Below are positions 8,938 to 17,358 of a stretch of DNA of 64,000 nt, in pieces. Within the stretch, counting starts at the first letter, position 1. Each line of letters starts with the position of its first letter. This DNA comes from Planctomycetaceae bacterium. GTDB taxonomy: Bacteria; Planctomycetota; Phycisphaerae; Phycisphaerales; SM1A02. The notes under the pieces are model-generated. The model made no database searches. It worked only from the letters and a program-made list of their open reading frames with translations, and had not been told where the DNA came from. Location: assembly GCA_947490615.1 (NCBI GenBank), contig CANLHK010000008.1:1-64000 (forward strand). Reading direction: 5' to 3'. A program made the position numbers and the translations under genes.

Positions 8938-10403
8938 ACCAGGCCTTCCTTTCCATCGGTCGCGCGGAAGGTGCAGACATTGTCGGCGCCTCCCGTGAAG
9001 GTCGGCTGCGACGAGCCTGGGAAGCGTCCCCATGGTTCGACAAAGACATCGGTGTAGAGATCCGACATCGGCGGCTCCGCGTTCTCGTTGGAGAACTGCA
9101 CCGCGTCGCGCACCTCTTCGCGGCAGCTGGTCATGATCTCTTTGATGGAACCCTCGTTCACGACACCGTGATCAAGCAGCACGCGCTCGAACTTTCCGAT
9201 TGGATCGTTCGCTTCGTGGCGCTCCTCTTCTTCACGGGTGCGGTACTTGCGCGGATCGGACATCGAGTGACCCTTGTAGCGGTAGCACTTCATGTCGACG
9301 ATCGCAGGGCGCGAGTGCTCGCGGCACCACTCCGCCAGCGCGTGCATGTCGTGGTAGACCGCCAGCAAATCCATGCCGTCGATCGTGGCTTCCTTGAGTC
9401 CGTGCGCGCGGCCCTTGATGCAGAGATCATGACTCATGGTCGTACCGCGGTTGATCGCGGTGCCCATCGAGTAGCCGTTGTTCTCAACGATGAAGATGAC
9501 GGGAATGTCGAAGAGCCCCGCGAGATTCATGGTCTCGTAGAAGGCGCCTTGGTTCACCGCGCCATCGCCGAGGAAGCAGAGGGTGACGCGACGGTTCTTG
9601 CCATCGTTGAGCACTTCGTCTTCATACTTGGTCGCGAAGGCGAGACCCGTGCCAAGCGGAGTCTGCGCGCCGACGATGCCGTGGCCGCCATAGAGGTTGT
9701 TGGGGCGATCGAACATGTGCATCGATCCTCCCTTGCCCTTGGCGCAGCCGTCGATCTTTCCAAACATCTCCGCCATGCAGGCGCGCGCGGTCATGCCGCG
9801 AGCAAGCGCGTGACCGTGATCGCGATACGCCGTGACAATCGGATCCTCGGGACGCACCGCAGCGGTGCAGCCGACGGCGATGGCTTCTTGTCCGATGTAG
9901 ACATGGCAGAAGCCGCCGATCTTCTTCTCTTGGTAGCTCTGCATGCAGCGCACTTCAAACTCGCGGATGAGGTGCAGTTCGCGCAGCCACTTGACCAAGG
10001 TTGCGGGCGGAAGCGACGGCAGCCGTCGCGGGCCGCCCGTCTGCGTTGGACTCGAGGTATTCGTCGGTGCCATGGAATGGGTCATGGAGGGGTTCTTCGC
10101 GCTTGCACTTCGGGCTTTCGAGCGTGTCGTCTTGGTGCGACGGGTACTCGGTGCGCCTCGGCGCGTTTTTGCCGCGGACTTCTTGGCGGCGGTCTGAACG
10201 ATGGACTTGCTTGAACGCTTCGTGGTCGCCTTCTTTGGCGATCGCGAACGGCTGGCAGACTTGTTGGACCTTGGTGACGGAATCGCACGACTCACAAAGG
10301 GTGAACCAACGGGTTGCCAACCGACTGGCAAGTCGTGCATTGATACCCGAAGAAGGGGCATCATCGCAACCGTTGAGCCCCCCGCAACGCTCCTGAAAGC
10401 CAT
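8934..10403 (-). CDS. pdhA: Pyruvate dehydrogenase E1 component, alpha subunit with basic N-terminal extension
   Basis: The catalytic part begins at about residue 130 of the 489 drawn here (LVKWLRELHLIREFE) and has the TPP-binding GDGAVNQGAFYE ... VENNGYSMGT stretch, so this is E1alpha of about 350 residues. Ahead of it the frame carries about 70 residues rich in Lys, Arg, Ser and Ala (SPKKATTKRSSK, TAAKKSAAKTRR, TRRTKTTRSKAR), like histone H1 tails. The start is uncertain: ATG at 10403 follows AAGGG, other ATGs lie at 10364, 10343 and 10085, and no downstream ATG has a ribosome site. A terminator at 10432-10461 bounds the gene upstream. Confidence 0.88.
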   Translation of the reverse strand: MAFRSVAGGSTVAMMPLLRVSMHDLPVGWQPVGSPFVSRAIPSPRSNKSASRSRSPKKATTKRSSKSIVQTAAKKSAAKTRRGAPSTRRTKTTRSKARSASAKNPSMTHSMAPTNTSSPTQTGGPRRLPSLPPATLVKWLRELHLIREFEVRCMQSYQEKKIGGFCHVYIGQEAIAVGCTAAVRPEDPIVTAYRDHGHALARGMTARACMAEMFGKIDGCAKGKGGSMHMFDRPNNLYGGHGIVGAQTPLGTGLAFATKYEDEVLNDGKNRRVTLCFLGDGAVNQGAFYETMNLAGLFDIPVIFIVENNGYSMGTAINRGTTMSHDLCIKGRAHGLKEATIDGMDLLAVYHDMHALAEWCREHSRPAIVDMKCYRYKGHSMSDPRKYRTREEEERHEANDPIGKFERVLLDHGVVNEGSIKEIMTSCREEVRDAVQFSNENAEPPMSDLYTDVFVEPWGRFPGSSQPTFTGGADNVCTFRATDGKEGLV

Positions 10404-10431
10404 CGCGGAGCCCTTGGAGAAGTCCCAAAAA

Positions 10432-10461
10432 CAACATCGCCCGCGTGTGCGGGCGATGTTG
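10432..10461 (-). terminator. Rho-independent terminator after the S41 peptidase gene
   Basis: A perfect 13-bp stem (10432-10444 with 10449-10461) around a GTGT loop is followed on the minus strand by TTTTTGGG. It lies 33 bases beyond the S41 peptidase stop and separates that gene from pdhA. Confidence 0.9.
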
Positions 10462-10494
10462 GACTGTGTGTGATGAAGTGTGGTGCTGTTTCGC

Positions 10495-12966
10495 TTAGCC
10501 GCCTGCGCCGCTGGAAGCTCCACGAGTTGGAACCTTTCCTGCGGCACCGACGCGATCGGCCGCAGCGCCTGCTCCTGCCTTCGGAGCAACATCGACCATC
10601 GCTGCGCGAGCAGCGGCGTCGAGGTCCTTCAACGCGCGTGCTTGCAGGACAAGCAGCGCGAGTTCAAGTTGCGGATCAATGCCTGTGGCGATGAGCTCTT
10701 CGACATTCGGGCGCGACTTCACTTCGCCGTCGGCCTTGGGCTTCTTCTGCTCGATGACATCGGCGTTGGAACGCAACATCGTCGACTTCTCGATCTGGTC
10801 AGGCGTCATCTTCACGACGAGGTCAGGATTGACGCCCCAGTCGTTGAGTCCAGGACGCTTGTGCACGAGACGCGGCTCGGTCTCACCAGGTCCTGGTGGA
10901 AGCACGTAGTACTGCGTGGTCAACTTCAACTGCGCGTCGGCGCGACCATCGCCGCAAGGATGCACGGTCTGCACCGAGCCCTTACCGAAGCTGCGCTCAC
11001 CGATGATGACGGCGCGATCGTGGGCTTTGAGTGCACCCGAGACGATCTCGCTCGCGCTGGCCGAGCCTTGGTTCACCAACACCACGAGCGGGAGATCCTT
11101 GTAGATCGCGCGCTGCGGCTCGGCGCCCATCTGCCAGACTTGCTTTCCTGCGCGATCCTGGCCCGCGACGATCTTGCCCGAATCGATGAAGGCGTTGGAG
11201 AACTCCACCGCGCTCTTGAGCAAGCCACCTGGATTGAAGCGGAGGTCGAGCACCACGCCATGGAGCGGACGCTCGGCGCGCATCTCGTCGATCGCTGCGA
11301 CGAAATCGTCGAAGCTGTCGTCGTTGAAGCTCAAGAGTCGCACATAGCCAATGCCCGCAGCGGGATCGATGTACCAATCCCAGATCGGTGTGCCGCGCTC
11401 GTCGAGTGCCTTCTTCCACCAACCATTGACCGAGCGGATCTTGATCTCTTCGCGGTTGAGCGCGAGTTCGATCGGCTCTTCAGTGCCTTCGCGCTTGATG
11501 CTGAGTACAACATCCTTGCCCGCAGGACCGGTGATCGAGTCGACGGCCTTGTTCAGCGTCCAACCGATGGTGCTCTTGCCGTCGACGGCAACGATGCGGT
11601 CATCGCTCTCGACGCCCGCGCGATACGCGGGACCACCTTCAAGTGGATTGATGACTTGGATGTCGCGGCGATCGTCATGACGAATCATGATGCCCACGCC
11701 GACGAAGTTGCCCTTGACCATCTGCTCAAAGCGACGGAGTTGGTCGGGCCAGATGACCTGCGAATACTCGTCCTCAAAGCGGCCCGCGAGCTCCTCGAGC
11801 GCGCCATCGCCAAACTCGCGATAGAGCACGGTGAGCGGCAGTTCGGGGCCCTTGGCGTTGGCGTCCATCAGGTCGCGCATCGCAGCGTTGAACTGCGGCT
11901 TGCCGATGGTGTCGCGATTCAGACGCGCGAGGCCTTCGGTGTTGCGGATGACTGCATCAACGAGGACCTGCGCCTTGGCGGTATCGCCGAGGCCAGGGAA
12001 GGTCTCCTTGAGCGTTGCGGTCGTGGCGAGCACGCGCACCGACTCAAGGCCGCCCTTGACCAGCGGCTCCCAACCGCCCGCAGAGATGTGCTCGTTGGCG
12101 GCTGTGTTCAGCGCGCTGGCGAGCATGCCCTTGGAAATGCCGTCGAGCGACTCCTTCCAGTCGCCTGCGAAGGCTTCATTGAATTCGGGGAACGGCTTGG
12201 TTGGATCAACGCGCTCAGAGATCTGACGACGCAGTTCCCACAAGGCGCGCGGCGCGTACTGCGCGAGCAGTCCGATGCGCTTGTTCACTTCGTGGAGTTG
12301 CGCGGTGTACGAACGAAGCAGCGCCGCGTCCGTCGACTCTTCGTGCAGCGTGCGCAGGCGATAGAGAATCTCCTGCGCGACCAACCAATCGCCCTTGGTT
12401 TCGGCTTCTTCACGAGCGACTTCAGCCTTCTTCATCACCTCTTGGATCTCGGGGACCAAGAGCGCGCTCGACATGTCGTCAGAGAGCGTCTGGAACTTCA
12501 CCGCTGCGGTGAGTGCCTTGGTGATGCCGCCCTTGGTGAACGAGGGATCGGCGATGAGGGTCTTGAGGTCCTCAAGAGACTTGGCGCGATCGGCGTCGCG
12601 CACTTGCTTACTTTGCCCAAGATGCTCAGCGCGGGCAGCAGCGCTCGCGCGCAGTTGCTTGGCTTCTGCTGCGACATTGGCATCGGGGATCTTCTCGAGA
12701 GCCTTCTCGACGGTGGCCAAGTCGCCTGAACGCGCGGCGTTCCAGACGGTCTCTGACCAACGATCGACATCGGTGTCAGCGCGCGCTGGCGTGGACGCCT
12801 TGCGCGGCGCTTCGGTAGACGCGGCGTCGCGCGCCTCAGGTCCAGCAGCCGCGACGAACGCGACCAGCGGAGTCCAAGCAAAGACGCCAGAACAAACAAC
12901 CGCGCCAAGGAGCGCGGCAGGACGGAAGAAGCGATTGGCGCTGGTCGAGGACTTCAGAAACTGCAT
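10495..12966 (-). CDS. S41 family C-terminal processing (tail-specific) peptidase
   Basis: An 823-residue secreted serine protease. The N-terminus is a signal peptide (ANRFFRPAALLGAVVCSGVFAW). Residues about 60-380 are a helical Prc-like N-terminal domain; a PDZ domain follows (VGVGIMIRHDD ... AYRAGVESDDRIVAVDGK); the catalytic domain has Ser637 in GSASASE and Lys662 in SFGKGSVQ, 25 residues apart as in E. coli Tsp. It is longer than Tsp (682), with a Gly/Ala-rich tail. The ATG at 12966 is chosen because GGAG lies six bases before it. It probably degrades or trims periplasmic proteins. It is divergent from the zinc-ribbon gene across a palindrome-rich spacer. Confidence 0.9.
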   Translation of the reverse strand: MQFLKSSTSANRFFRPAALLGAVVCSGVFAWTPLVAFVAAAGPEARDAASTEAPRKASTPARADTDVDRWSETVWNAARSGDLATVEKALEKIPDANVAAEAKQLRASAAARAEHLGQSKQVRDADRAKSLEDLKTLIADPSFTKGGITKALTAAVKFQTLSDDMSSALLVPEIQEVMKKAEVAREEAETKGDWLVAQEILYRLRTLHEESTDAALLRSYTAQLHEVNKRIGLLAQYAPRALWELRRQISERVDPTKPFPEFNEAFAGDWKESLDGISKGMLASALNTAANEHISAGGWEPLVKGGLESVRVLATTATLKETFPGLGDTAKAQVLVDAVIRNTEGLARLNRDTIGKPQFNAAMRDLMDANAKGPELPLTVLYREFGDGALEELAGRFEDEYSQVIWPDQLRRFEQMVKGNFVGVGIMIRHDDRRDIQVINPLEGGPAYRAGVESDDRIVAVDGKSTIGWTLNKAVDSITGPAGKDVVLSIKREGTEEPIELALNREEIKIRSVNGWWKKALDERGTPIWDWYIDPAAGIGYVRLLSFNDDSFDDFVAAIDEMRAERPLHGVVLDLRFNPGGLLKSAVEFSNAFIDSGKIVAGQDRAGKQVWQMGAEPQRAIYKDLPLVVLVNQGSASASEIVSGALKAHDRAVIIGERSFGKGSVQTVHPCGDGRADAQLKLTTQYYVLPPGPGETEPRLVHKRPGLNDWGVNPDLVVKMTPDQIEKSTMLRSNADVIEQKKPKADGEVKSRPNVEELIATGIDPQLELALLVLQARALKDLDAAARAAMVDVAPKAGAGAAADRVGAAGKVPTRGASSGAGG

Positions 12967-13040
12967 GGGAGACTCCATCGTGGTCTGACTTGAAGTTGAA
13001 ACGCGCGGAACTGACTGCCGCGCTCTATGCCGCGGGTAAG

Positions 13041-13135
13041 GACCTCCGCGCGCAGAACCGTTCTGAGACAGGCTGTTCGTCGGCAATTTTCTGGCACCGA
13101 TTCAAATTGTCTCAGAATGCCGCGCCACGGAGGTC
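13041..13135. promoter_or_regulatory. Nested inverted repeat between divergent genes
   Basis: The outer arms GACCTCCG (13041-13048) and CGGAGGTC (13128-13135) enclose a second pair, TTCTGAGACA (13061-13070) and TGTCTCAGAA (13108-13117); a smaller pair CAATTT/AAATTG (13084-13089, 13104-13109) lies inside. All are perfect. The block sits in the 230-bp spacer between the S41 peptidase and the zinc-ribbon gene and could be an operator pair or a structured leader. Confidence 0.5.
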
Positions 13136-13196
13136 GCCCCTGTACCATTTCTATCGGCTCTAGTTCCGACGCGGCTCGTCGGATTCGAGATTTCCG

Positions 13197-14276
13197 ATGG
13201 CCGACGCGAACGACCGAGACAACCCCGCTAAGCCCACTCCGATTCGCCCTGCGATGCTCGATGACGCGGCCGCAGGGACCTACGAGATCGAGCAGAGCAG
13301 CGAGCGCAGCGAGCAGGCCGCCTTGCCTTCGGAGTCAGTCCGAACGCACTCTGAAACGCCCCGCGCAGCCGCAGACCCTTTCAGCCCGCCGCCCGCGCCG
13401 CCTGCACGAGCCAAGCGACCCGTCAGCGATGCCCCTCTGCCATGCGGCCAGTGTGGTTATGACTTGCGCGGCCTGCCTGCTGGACGCAGCTGTCCCGAGT
13501 GTGGCAGCTCGATCCCGAAGCGCCTGCGCGTGCAACTCTCGCGCTCAGCGGCTTCGGACCAACTCGATCTGAGGATGGAACTGGCGGGTTGCTGGCGCAC
13601 GCTGGCGTCGGCGAGTCTGGCGCCGATCGTTCTGATGAGCCCGATCCCCTACCTCCTGCCATTTGGCATCGCCATGGCGGTGGCAACGGGGCTCGCGCCA
13701 GGATTTCGCATTGTGGCGCTTCGGAAATTTCGCAACCTCGTCGAACTGCCCGAGGCTGGCCGCCCCGCCACTGCGCTTGCGCAACTGGCCGCAGAGTTTC
13801 GCGTCGGCATCAAGCGACTGCTGATCATCGCGTTCGTTGAACTGACGCTGGCATCGATCGTCGTGCTCGCATTGTGGGGAACTTTCGGGTCGATCCCTGC
13901 AGCGATCAAACCGCTCTACCCGTTTGCAATCGTCGCGTGGTGGATGGTTGCCATGGGCGGAGTCGTCTCCCAGCTGCGCATCGGTGCAGCGCTCGCTGCG
14001 CGACTTCGGCTCCACTCAACATCGAACGCCGAAGAGCCTTCCATTACTCGCGTCGTCCTCATGGCACGCATCGCGCTCGGTACGGGAATTCTCGGCGTGG
14101 CCATGCTCATCAACGGCGCAGCGATCGGTCCGAGCAACATCGCCGTGCTGAAGGTCCTCGCGGGGTTCACGCTGCCCGTCTTCATGCTCGCTGCGCTGAT
14201 TGGCGCCTGGGTCTGCCTGAAATGCGCTTCCCACGCGAACTATGTCGCGGAATCGGTCTTCAGTTGTGACGGGTAG
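13197..14276 (+). CDS. Zinc-ribbon multi-pass membrane protein
   Basis: A 359-residue protein with no assigned function. Residues 1-75 are acidic and Pro/Ala-rich, probably disordered; then comes a zinc ribbon CGQCGYDLRGLPAGRSCPEC, a form common in planctomycete membrane proteins. After that there are about six hydrophobic segments (SLAPIVLMSPIPYLLPFGIAM, LLIIAFVELTLASIVVLAL, YPFAIVAWWMVAMGG, RIALGTGILGVAMLI, VLAGFTLPVFMLAALIGAW). It stands alone, divergent from the S41 peptidase; the ATG at 13197 is the only sensible start. Confidence 0.75.
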   Translation: MADANDRDNPAKPTPIRPAMLDDAAAGTYEIEQSSERSEQAALPSESVRTHSETPRAAADPFSPPPAPPARAKRPVSDAPLPCGQCGYDLRGLPAGRSCPECGSSIPKRLRVQLSRSAASDQLDLRMELAGCWRTLASASLAPIVLMSPIPYLLPFGIAMAVATGLAPGFRIVALRKFRNLVELPEAGRPATALAQLAAEFRVGIKRLLIIAFVELTLASIVVLALWGTFGSIPAAIKPLYPFAIVAWWMVAMGGVVSQLRIGAALAARLRLHSTSNAEEPSITRVVLMARIALGTGILGVAMLINGAAIGPSNIAVLKVLAGFTLPVFMLAALIGAWVCLKCASHANYVAESVFSCDG

Positions 14277-14419
14277 CGAACCAGTGCGACGCAGCGCGAA
14301 CTCGAAGAGATGTTTCCAACACTCGCAGCACCGACGATTGCCTCGGACGCGGCGTCGAAACCCGCGACTGCTCCTGGTTGGCAAGATGACGACCCAGTTC
14401 CGCTGGCGTGATTCGCCGT

Positions 14420-15982
14420 TTAGCCGCGCACAAACGCAGCTTCGGCAAGATCAATCGCGCGACCGAGCGCGGAAGCCTTGTTGAGCGTCTCCTGCCATTC
14501 CGCAGTTGGGACGCTGTCGCGCACGACACCAGCGCCCGCCTGCAGATGCACGGTCCACGGCGCACGACCGCCAGTCGGAACTGGAATGACCATGGTGCGC
14601 AACGCCAGCGCGATATCCATGTCGCCGCTGTAGCCGACAGCGCCGATGCCGCCTGAGTACGGGCCGCGACGCATGGGCTCAAGCTCATCAATGATCTCAA
14701 TGGCGCGAACCTTGGGCGCGCCCGAGACCGTGCCCACGGGAAGCGTGGCCCGCAGCGCATCAAACGCGTCGCAGCCAGACTTCAGCGTTCCTGTGATCGT
14801 CGAACTGATGTGCATGACATGGCTGTAGCGCTCGACTTCCATGCAGCGATCAATGGAGATCGTCCCCGCGGCGCAGACGCGACCGAGATCGTTGCGCCCA
14901 AGATCCACGAGCATGACATGCTCTGCGCGTTCCTTGGTATCGGCGAGCAACTCGCGTTCGAGTGCTTCGTCAAGTTCAGGAGTCGCGCCGCGTGGTCGCG
15001 TACCTGCGAGTGGACGATTGGTCACGACACCGTCGTGCACGCGACAGAGAATCTCAGGACTCGACGCCACGAGAATCGCGCCTTCTCCCTGCAGATAGAC
15101 CTGATACGGACTCGGATTCACCACGCGCAGAGCGCGATAGAGATCAAACGGATCCGCGTGCGTGGTTCGCTCGAGTCGCTGCGAAAGCACCACTTGGAAC
15201 GCGTCGCCCGCTGCGATGTACTCCTGCGCCTTGACCACCATCGACTCGAACTGCGCCTGCGTGAGATTCGATGCAGGCGTCACGGGAGCGCGCGAGAGAT
15301 CGAGCTCAATCGAACCATGCGCGAGGCGTGGACCGTCTGCGAAGAGCTGCGCCTCAAGTGCATCGAGTCGATCGATGAGCGCCGCAAAGGCCCGCTCGGG
15401 CGACGGCGACTCGTCGACGCGCGCAGAGACAATCGCGTGGAGCGTCTTACCGACATGATCGAAGACCACGACATCTCTGTAGAGACCAAAGTGGAGATCG
15501 GGAATCTGGCGATCGTCGTGGGGCGCGCGCGCAAACGAGAGCTTGCTGGGCTCGAGATAACGCACGCTGTCAAAGCTGGCAAAGCCCACGAATCCGCCCA
15601 CAAATGCCCGTGGAAGCCGCAAAGACGCCAGCGCCGCAGCGGGCGCGGGGCGATAGGGCTCTGCAAGTTCGCGCAGGAGCGCCAGCGGGTCGCTCGACTC
15701 GACGGTGCGCCGCGTCTGACGACGGTGATCCGCGATGATGGCACGGTGCTCGCGCGCGGTGAGTTCCAGCGCAGGACGCGCAGCGAGGATCGAGTAACGG
15801 CCGACATTGGCGCCGTTCTCGACCGACTCAAAGAGGAAACTCGGCGCGGTGCGCTCGTCAGGCAGAACCAGCTTCCGATACGCCACCACGGGCGTGAGTT
15901 GGTCGCTCATCAGACGGCGCGAGAGAATCACCAGCGGCCCGTGGGCGCGTTGGCGGTCAAATGATTCCTTCAGTTCCTTCAC
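14420..15982 (-). CDS. trpE: Anthranilate synthase component I
   Basis: A 520-residue chorismate-binding enzyme of the TrpE/PabB family. The N-terminal domain contains the tryptophan-site region SRRLMSDQLTPVVAYRKL ... FLFESVENG; the catalytic part has AAGDAFQVVLSQR, PLAGTRPRG, LVDLGRNDLGRV and LPVGTVSGAPKVRA. The length fits TrpE better than PabB. It converts chorismate and glutamine to anthranilate with a TrpG partner that is not in the window. The start is GTG at 15982: it restores the family N-terminus and sits 7 bases after a TACCTT box. The frame stays open further upstream, but that would overlap the divergent ABC gene. Confidence 0.92.
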   Translation of the reverse strand: MKELKESFDRQRAHGPLVILSRRLMSDQLTPVVAYRKLVLPDERTAPSFLFESVENGANVGRYSILAARPALELTAREHRAIIADHRRQTRRTVESSDPLALLRELAEPYRPAPAAALASLRLPRAFVGGFVGFASFDSVRYLEPSKLSFARAPHDDRQIPDLHFGLYRDVVVFDHVGKTLHAIVSARVDESPSPERAFAALIDRLDALEAQLFADGPRLAHGSIELDLSRAPVTPASNLTQAQFESMVVKAQEYIAAGDAFQVVLSQRLERTTHADPFDLYRALRVVNPSPYQVYLQGEGAILVASSPEILCRVHDGVVTNRPLAGTRPRGATPELDEALERELLADTKERAEHVMLVDLGRNDLGRVCAAGTISIDRCMEVERYSHVMHISSTITGTLKSGCDAFDALRATLPVGTVSGAPKVRAIEIIDELEPMRRGPYSGGIGAVGYSGDMDIALALRTMVIPVPTGGRAPWTVHLQAGAGVVRDSVPTAEWQETLNKASALGRAIDLAEAAFVRG

Positions 15983-16030
15983 GCGCGGCAAGGTAGCCGA
16001 TTGCAACGACGCGTTACCATCGCTTCCTTC
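15983..16030. promoter_or_regulatory. 48-bp divergent promoter region, trpE / ABC ATPase
   Basis: The minus strand has TACCTT (bases 15990-15995) 7 bases before the trpE GTG. The plus strand has TACCAT (16015-16020) 10 bases before the ABC ATPase ATG. No Shine-Dalgarno is seen for either gene, and 48 bp holds both start regions. Confidence 0.55.
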
Positions 16031-16822
16031 ATGGAGAGCGCGACCACGACGACCACGCACGGCACCCCGCATGGCTCCCAGCCTGCCTCCCAATTAGGAG
16101 TCGCGCCAGCGGCACGCCTGAAGGGAATCACCAAGACTTACTTCAAGCCTGACGGATCGGTCCTCGTCGAAGCGTTACGCGCGCTTGATCTCGACATTCC
16201 TCGCGGCCAATACATCGCGATCATGGGAGCGTCGGGTTCAGGCAAGAGCACGCTGATGAACCTGCTTGGTTGTCTTGATCGACCCACTGCGGGTCAGTAC
16301 GAACTCGACGGCAAGCCAGTGGAGAGTCTCGGTGACGACGAACTCAGTCGCGTGCGCGGCGAGAAGATCGGCTTCGTCTTTCAGGCGTTCAACCTCATCT
16401 CGGAACTCTCGATCCTTGAGAACGCGGAGATTCCGCTGCTTTACCAAGGCATCCCCGCCAAGGAACGGCGCGTGCGCGCGTTCGAAAGTTTGTCGTTGGT
16501 TGGACTCGAGAACCGCGTCCATCATCGCCCGCGCGAACTTTCGGGAGGCCAGCAGCAGCGCGCAGCGATCGCCCGCGCGTTGGTCGGTCGACCTGCGATT
16601 CTCATGGCCGACGAGCCGACAGGAAATCTCGACAGCGCCACAGGCCAAGCGATCCTCGAGGTCTTCGAGGAGCTCCACAAGAAGGGGCTCACGCTCATCA
16701 TGGTCACCCACGATGATCGCATCGCGCAACGCTGCCAGCGCGTGGTGCGACTGCGCGACGGTTCGATCGAGTTTGATCGCGTGAACCAGCAAACGATGGC
16801 GCACCGCGGAGACTCTGCGTGA
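16031..16822 (+). CDS. ABC transporter ATP-binding protein, MacB/LolD type
   Basis: A 263-residue nucleotide-binding subunit. Walker A GASGSGKST, Q-loop FVFQAFNLISELS, signature LSGGQQQRAAIARAL, Walker B ILMADEPTGNLDS and the switch His in MVTHDD are all intact. The wording (LLGCLDRPTAG, FQAFNLI, TGNLDSATG) is that of the LolD/MacB/FtsE group, which drives lipoprotein release or efflux through partner permeases. No permease gene is adjacent; ruvC follows with a four-base GTGA overlap. The ATG at 16031 is supported by the TACCAT box; about 25 N-terminal residues are a Thr/His/Pro-rich extension. Confidence 0.9.
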   Translation: MESATTTTTHGTPHGSQPASQLGVAPAARLKGITKTYFKPDGSVLVEALRALDLDIPRGQYIAIMGASGSGKSTLMNLLGCLDRPTAGQYELDGKPVESLGDDELSRVRGEKIGFVFQAFNLISELSILENAEIPLLYQGIPAKERRVRAFESLSLVGLENRVHHRPRELSGGQQQRAAIARALVGRPAILMADEPTGNLDSATGQAILEVFEELHKKGLTLIMVTHDDRIAQRCQRVVRLRDGSIEFDRVNQQTMAHRGDSA

Positions 16823-17358
16823 AGTCCACCAAGCCCGATGGCTCGTGGATCGCCGTCGAGCGACACGCTCGCGTGCTCGGTATCGATCCAGGCACGCGGC
16901 TCGCGGGCTACGCAGTCGTGGACTTCGACACGCGCAGCGCAGAAACGACGGTGGTGGACGCGGGCGTCCTTCGCCTCAGCGCCGACGCGTCGCTCTCGGT
17001 GCGCTTACAACAGTTGTTCGATGACCTCAACCAAGTGATCGCAGAGCACGCGCCGACCCACGCGTGCGTCGAAGCGGTCTTCTCCCATACCGACTTTGCT
17101 GGAAGCGCGATCACGCTCGCGCACGCGCGCGGCGTTGTCCTCTTGGCACTGCAGCAGCGCGCGCTCCCGATCGCGGAGATTCCGCCCGCGGAAATCAAGA
17201 AGGCCGTGGCAGGCAACGGACGCGCGACGAAAGAGCAGATGCAGCGCGCCGTGATGACCCAGTGCGCGTTGGCGACGCTGCCTGAGCCACCTGATGTCGC
17301 TGATGCGATCGCCATTGCACTCTGTGGCGGACGACGGTTGCGCGGAGTGCAGCCGTGA
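16819..17358 (+). CDS. ruvC: Holliday junction resolvase RuvC
   Basis: A 179-residue RNase H-fold endonuclease. The catalytic acidic residues appear as Asp in VLGIDPGTRLAGYAVVD, Glu in CVEAVF, and the Asp pair in PPDVADAIAIAL; the DNA-binding stretch is PAEIKKAVAGNGRATKEQM. Family length is about 160-175, so it is complete. It cleaves Holliday junctions formed by RuvAB; ruvA and ruvB are not in the window. The start is GTG, overlapping the ABC ATPase stop, and its own stop overlaps the next gene in the same GTGA fashion. Confidence 0.94.
   Translation: MKSTKPDGSWIAVERHARVLGIDPGTRLAGYAVVDFDTRSAETTVVDAGVLRLSADASLSVRLQQLFDDLNQVIAEHAPTHACVEAVFSHTDFAGSAITLAHARGVVLLALQQRALPIAEIPPAEIKKAVAGNGRATKEQMQRAVMTQCALATLPEPPDVADAIAIALCGGRRLRGVQP

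Noticed and set aside
10480-12729. A 749-codon open frame on the plus strand opposite the S41 peptidase.
   Set aside because: The same shadow effect; the minus-strand peptidase has full PDZ and catalytic motifs and a terminator at its end.
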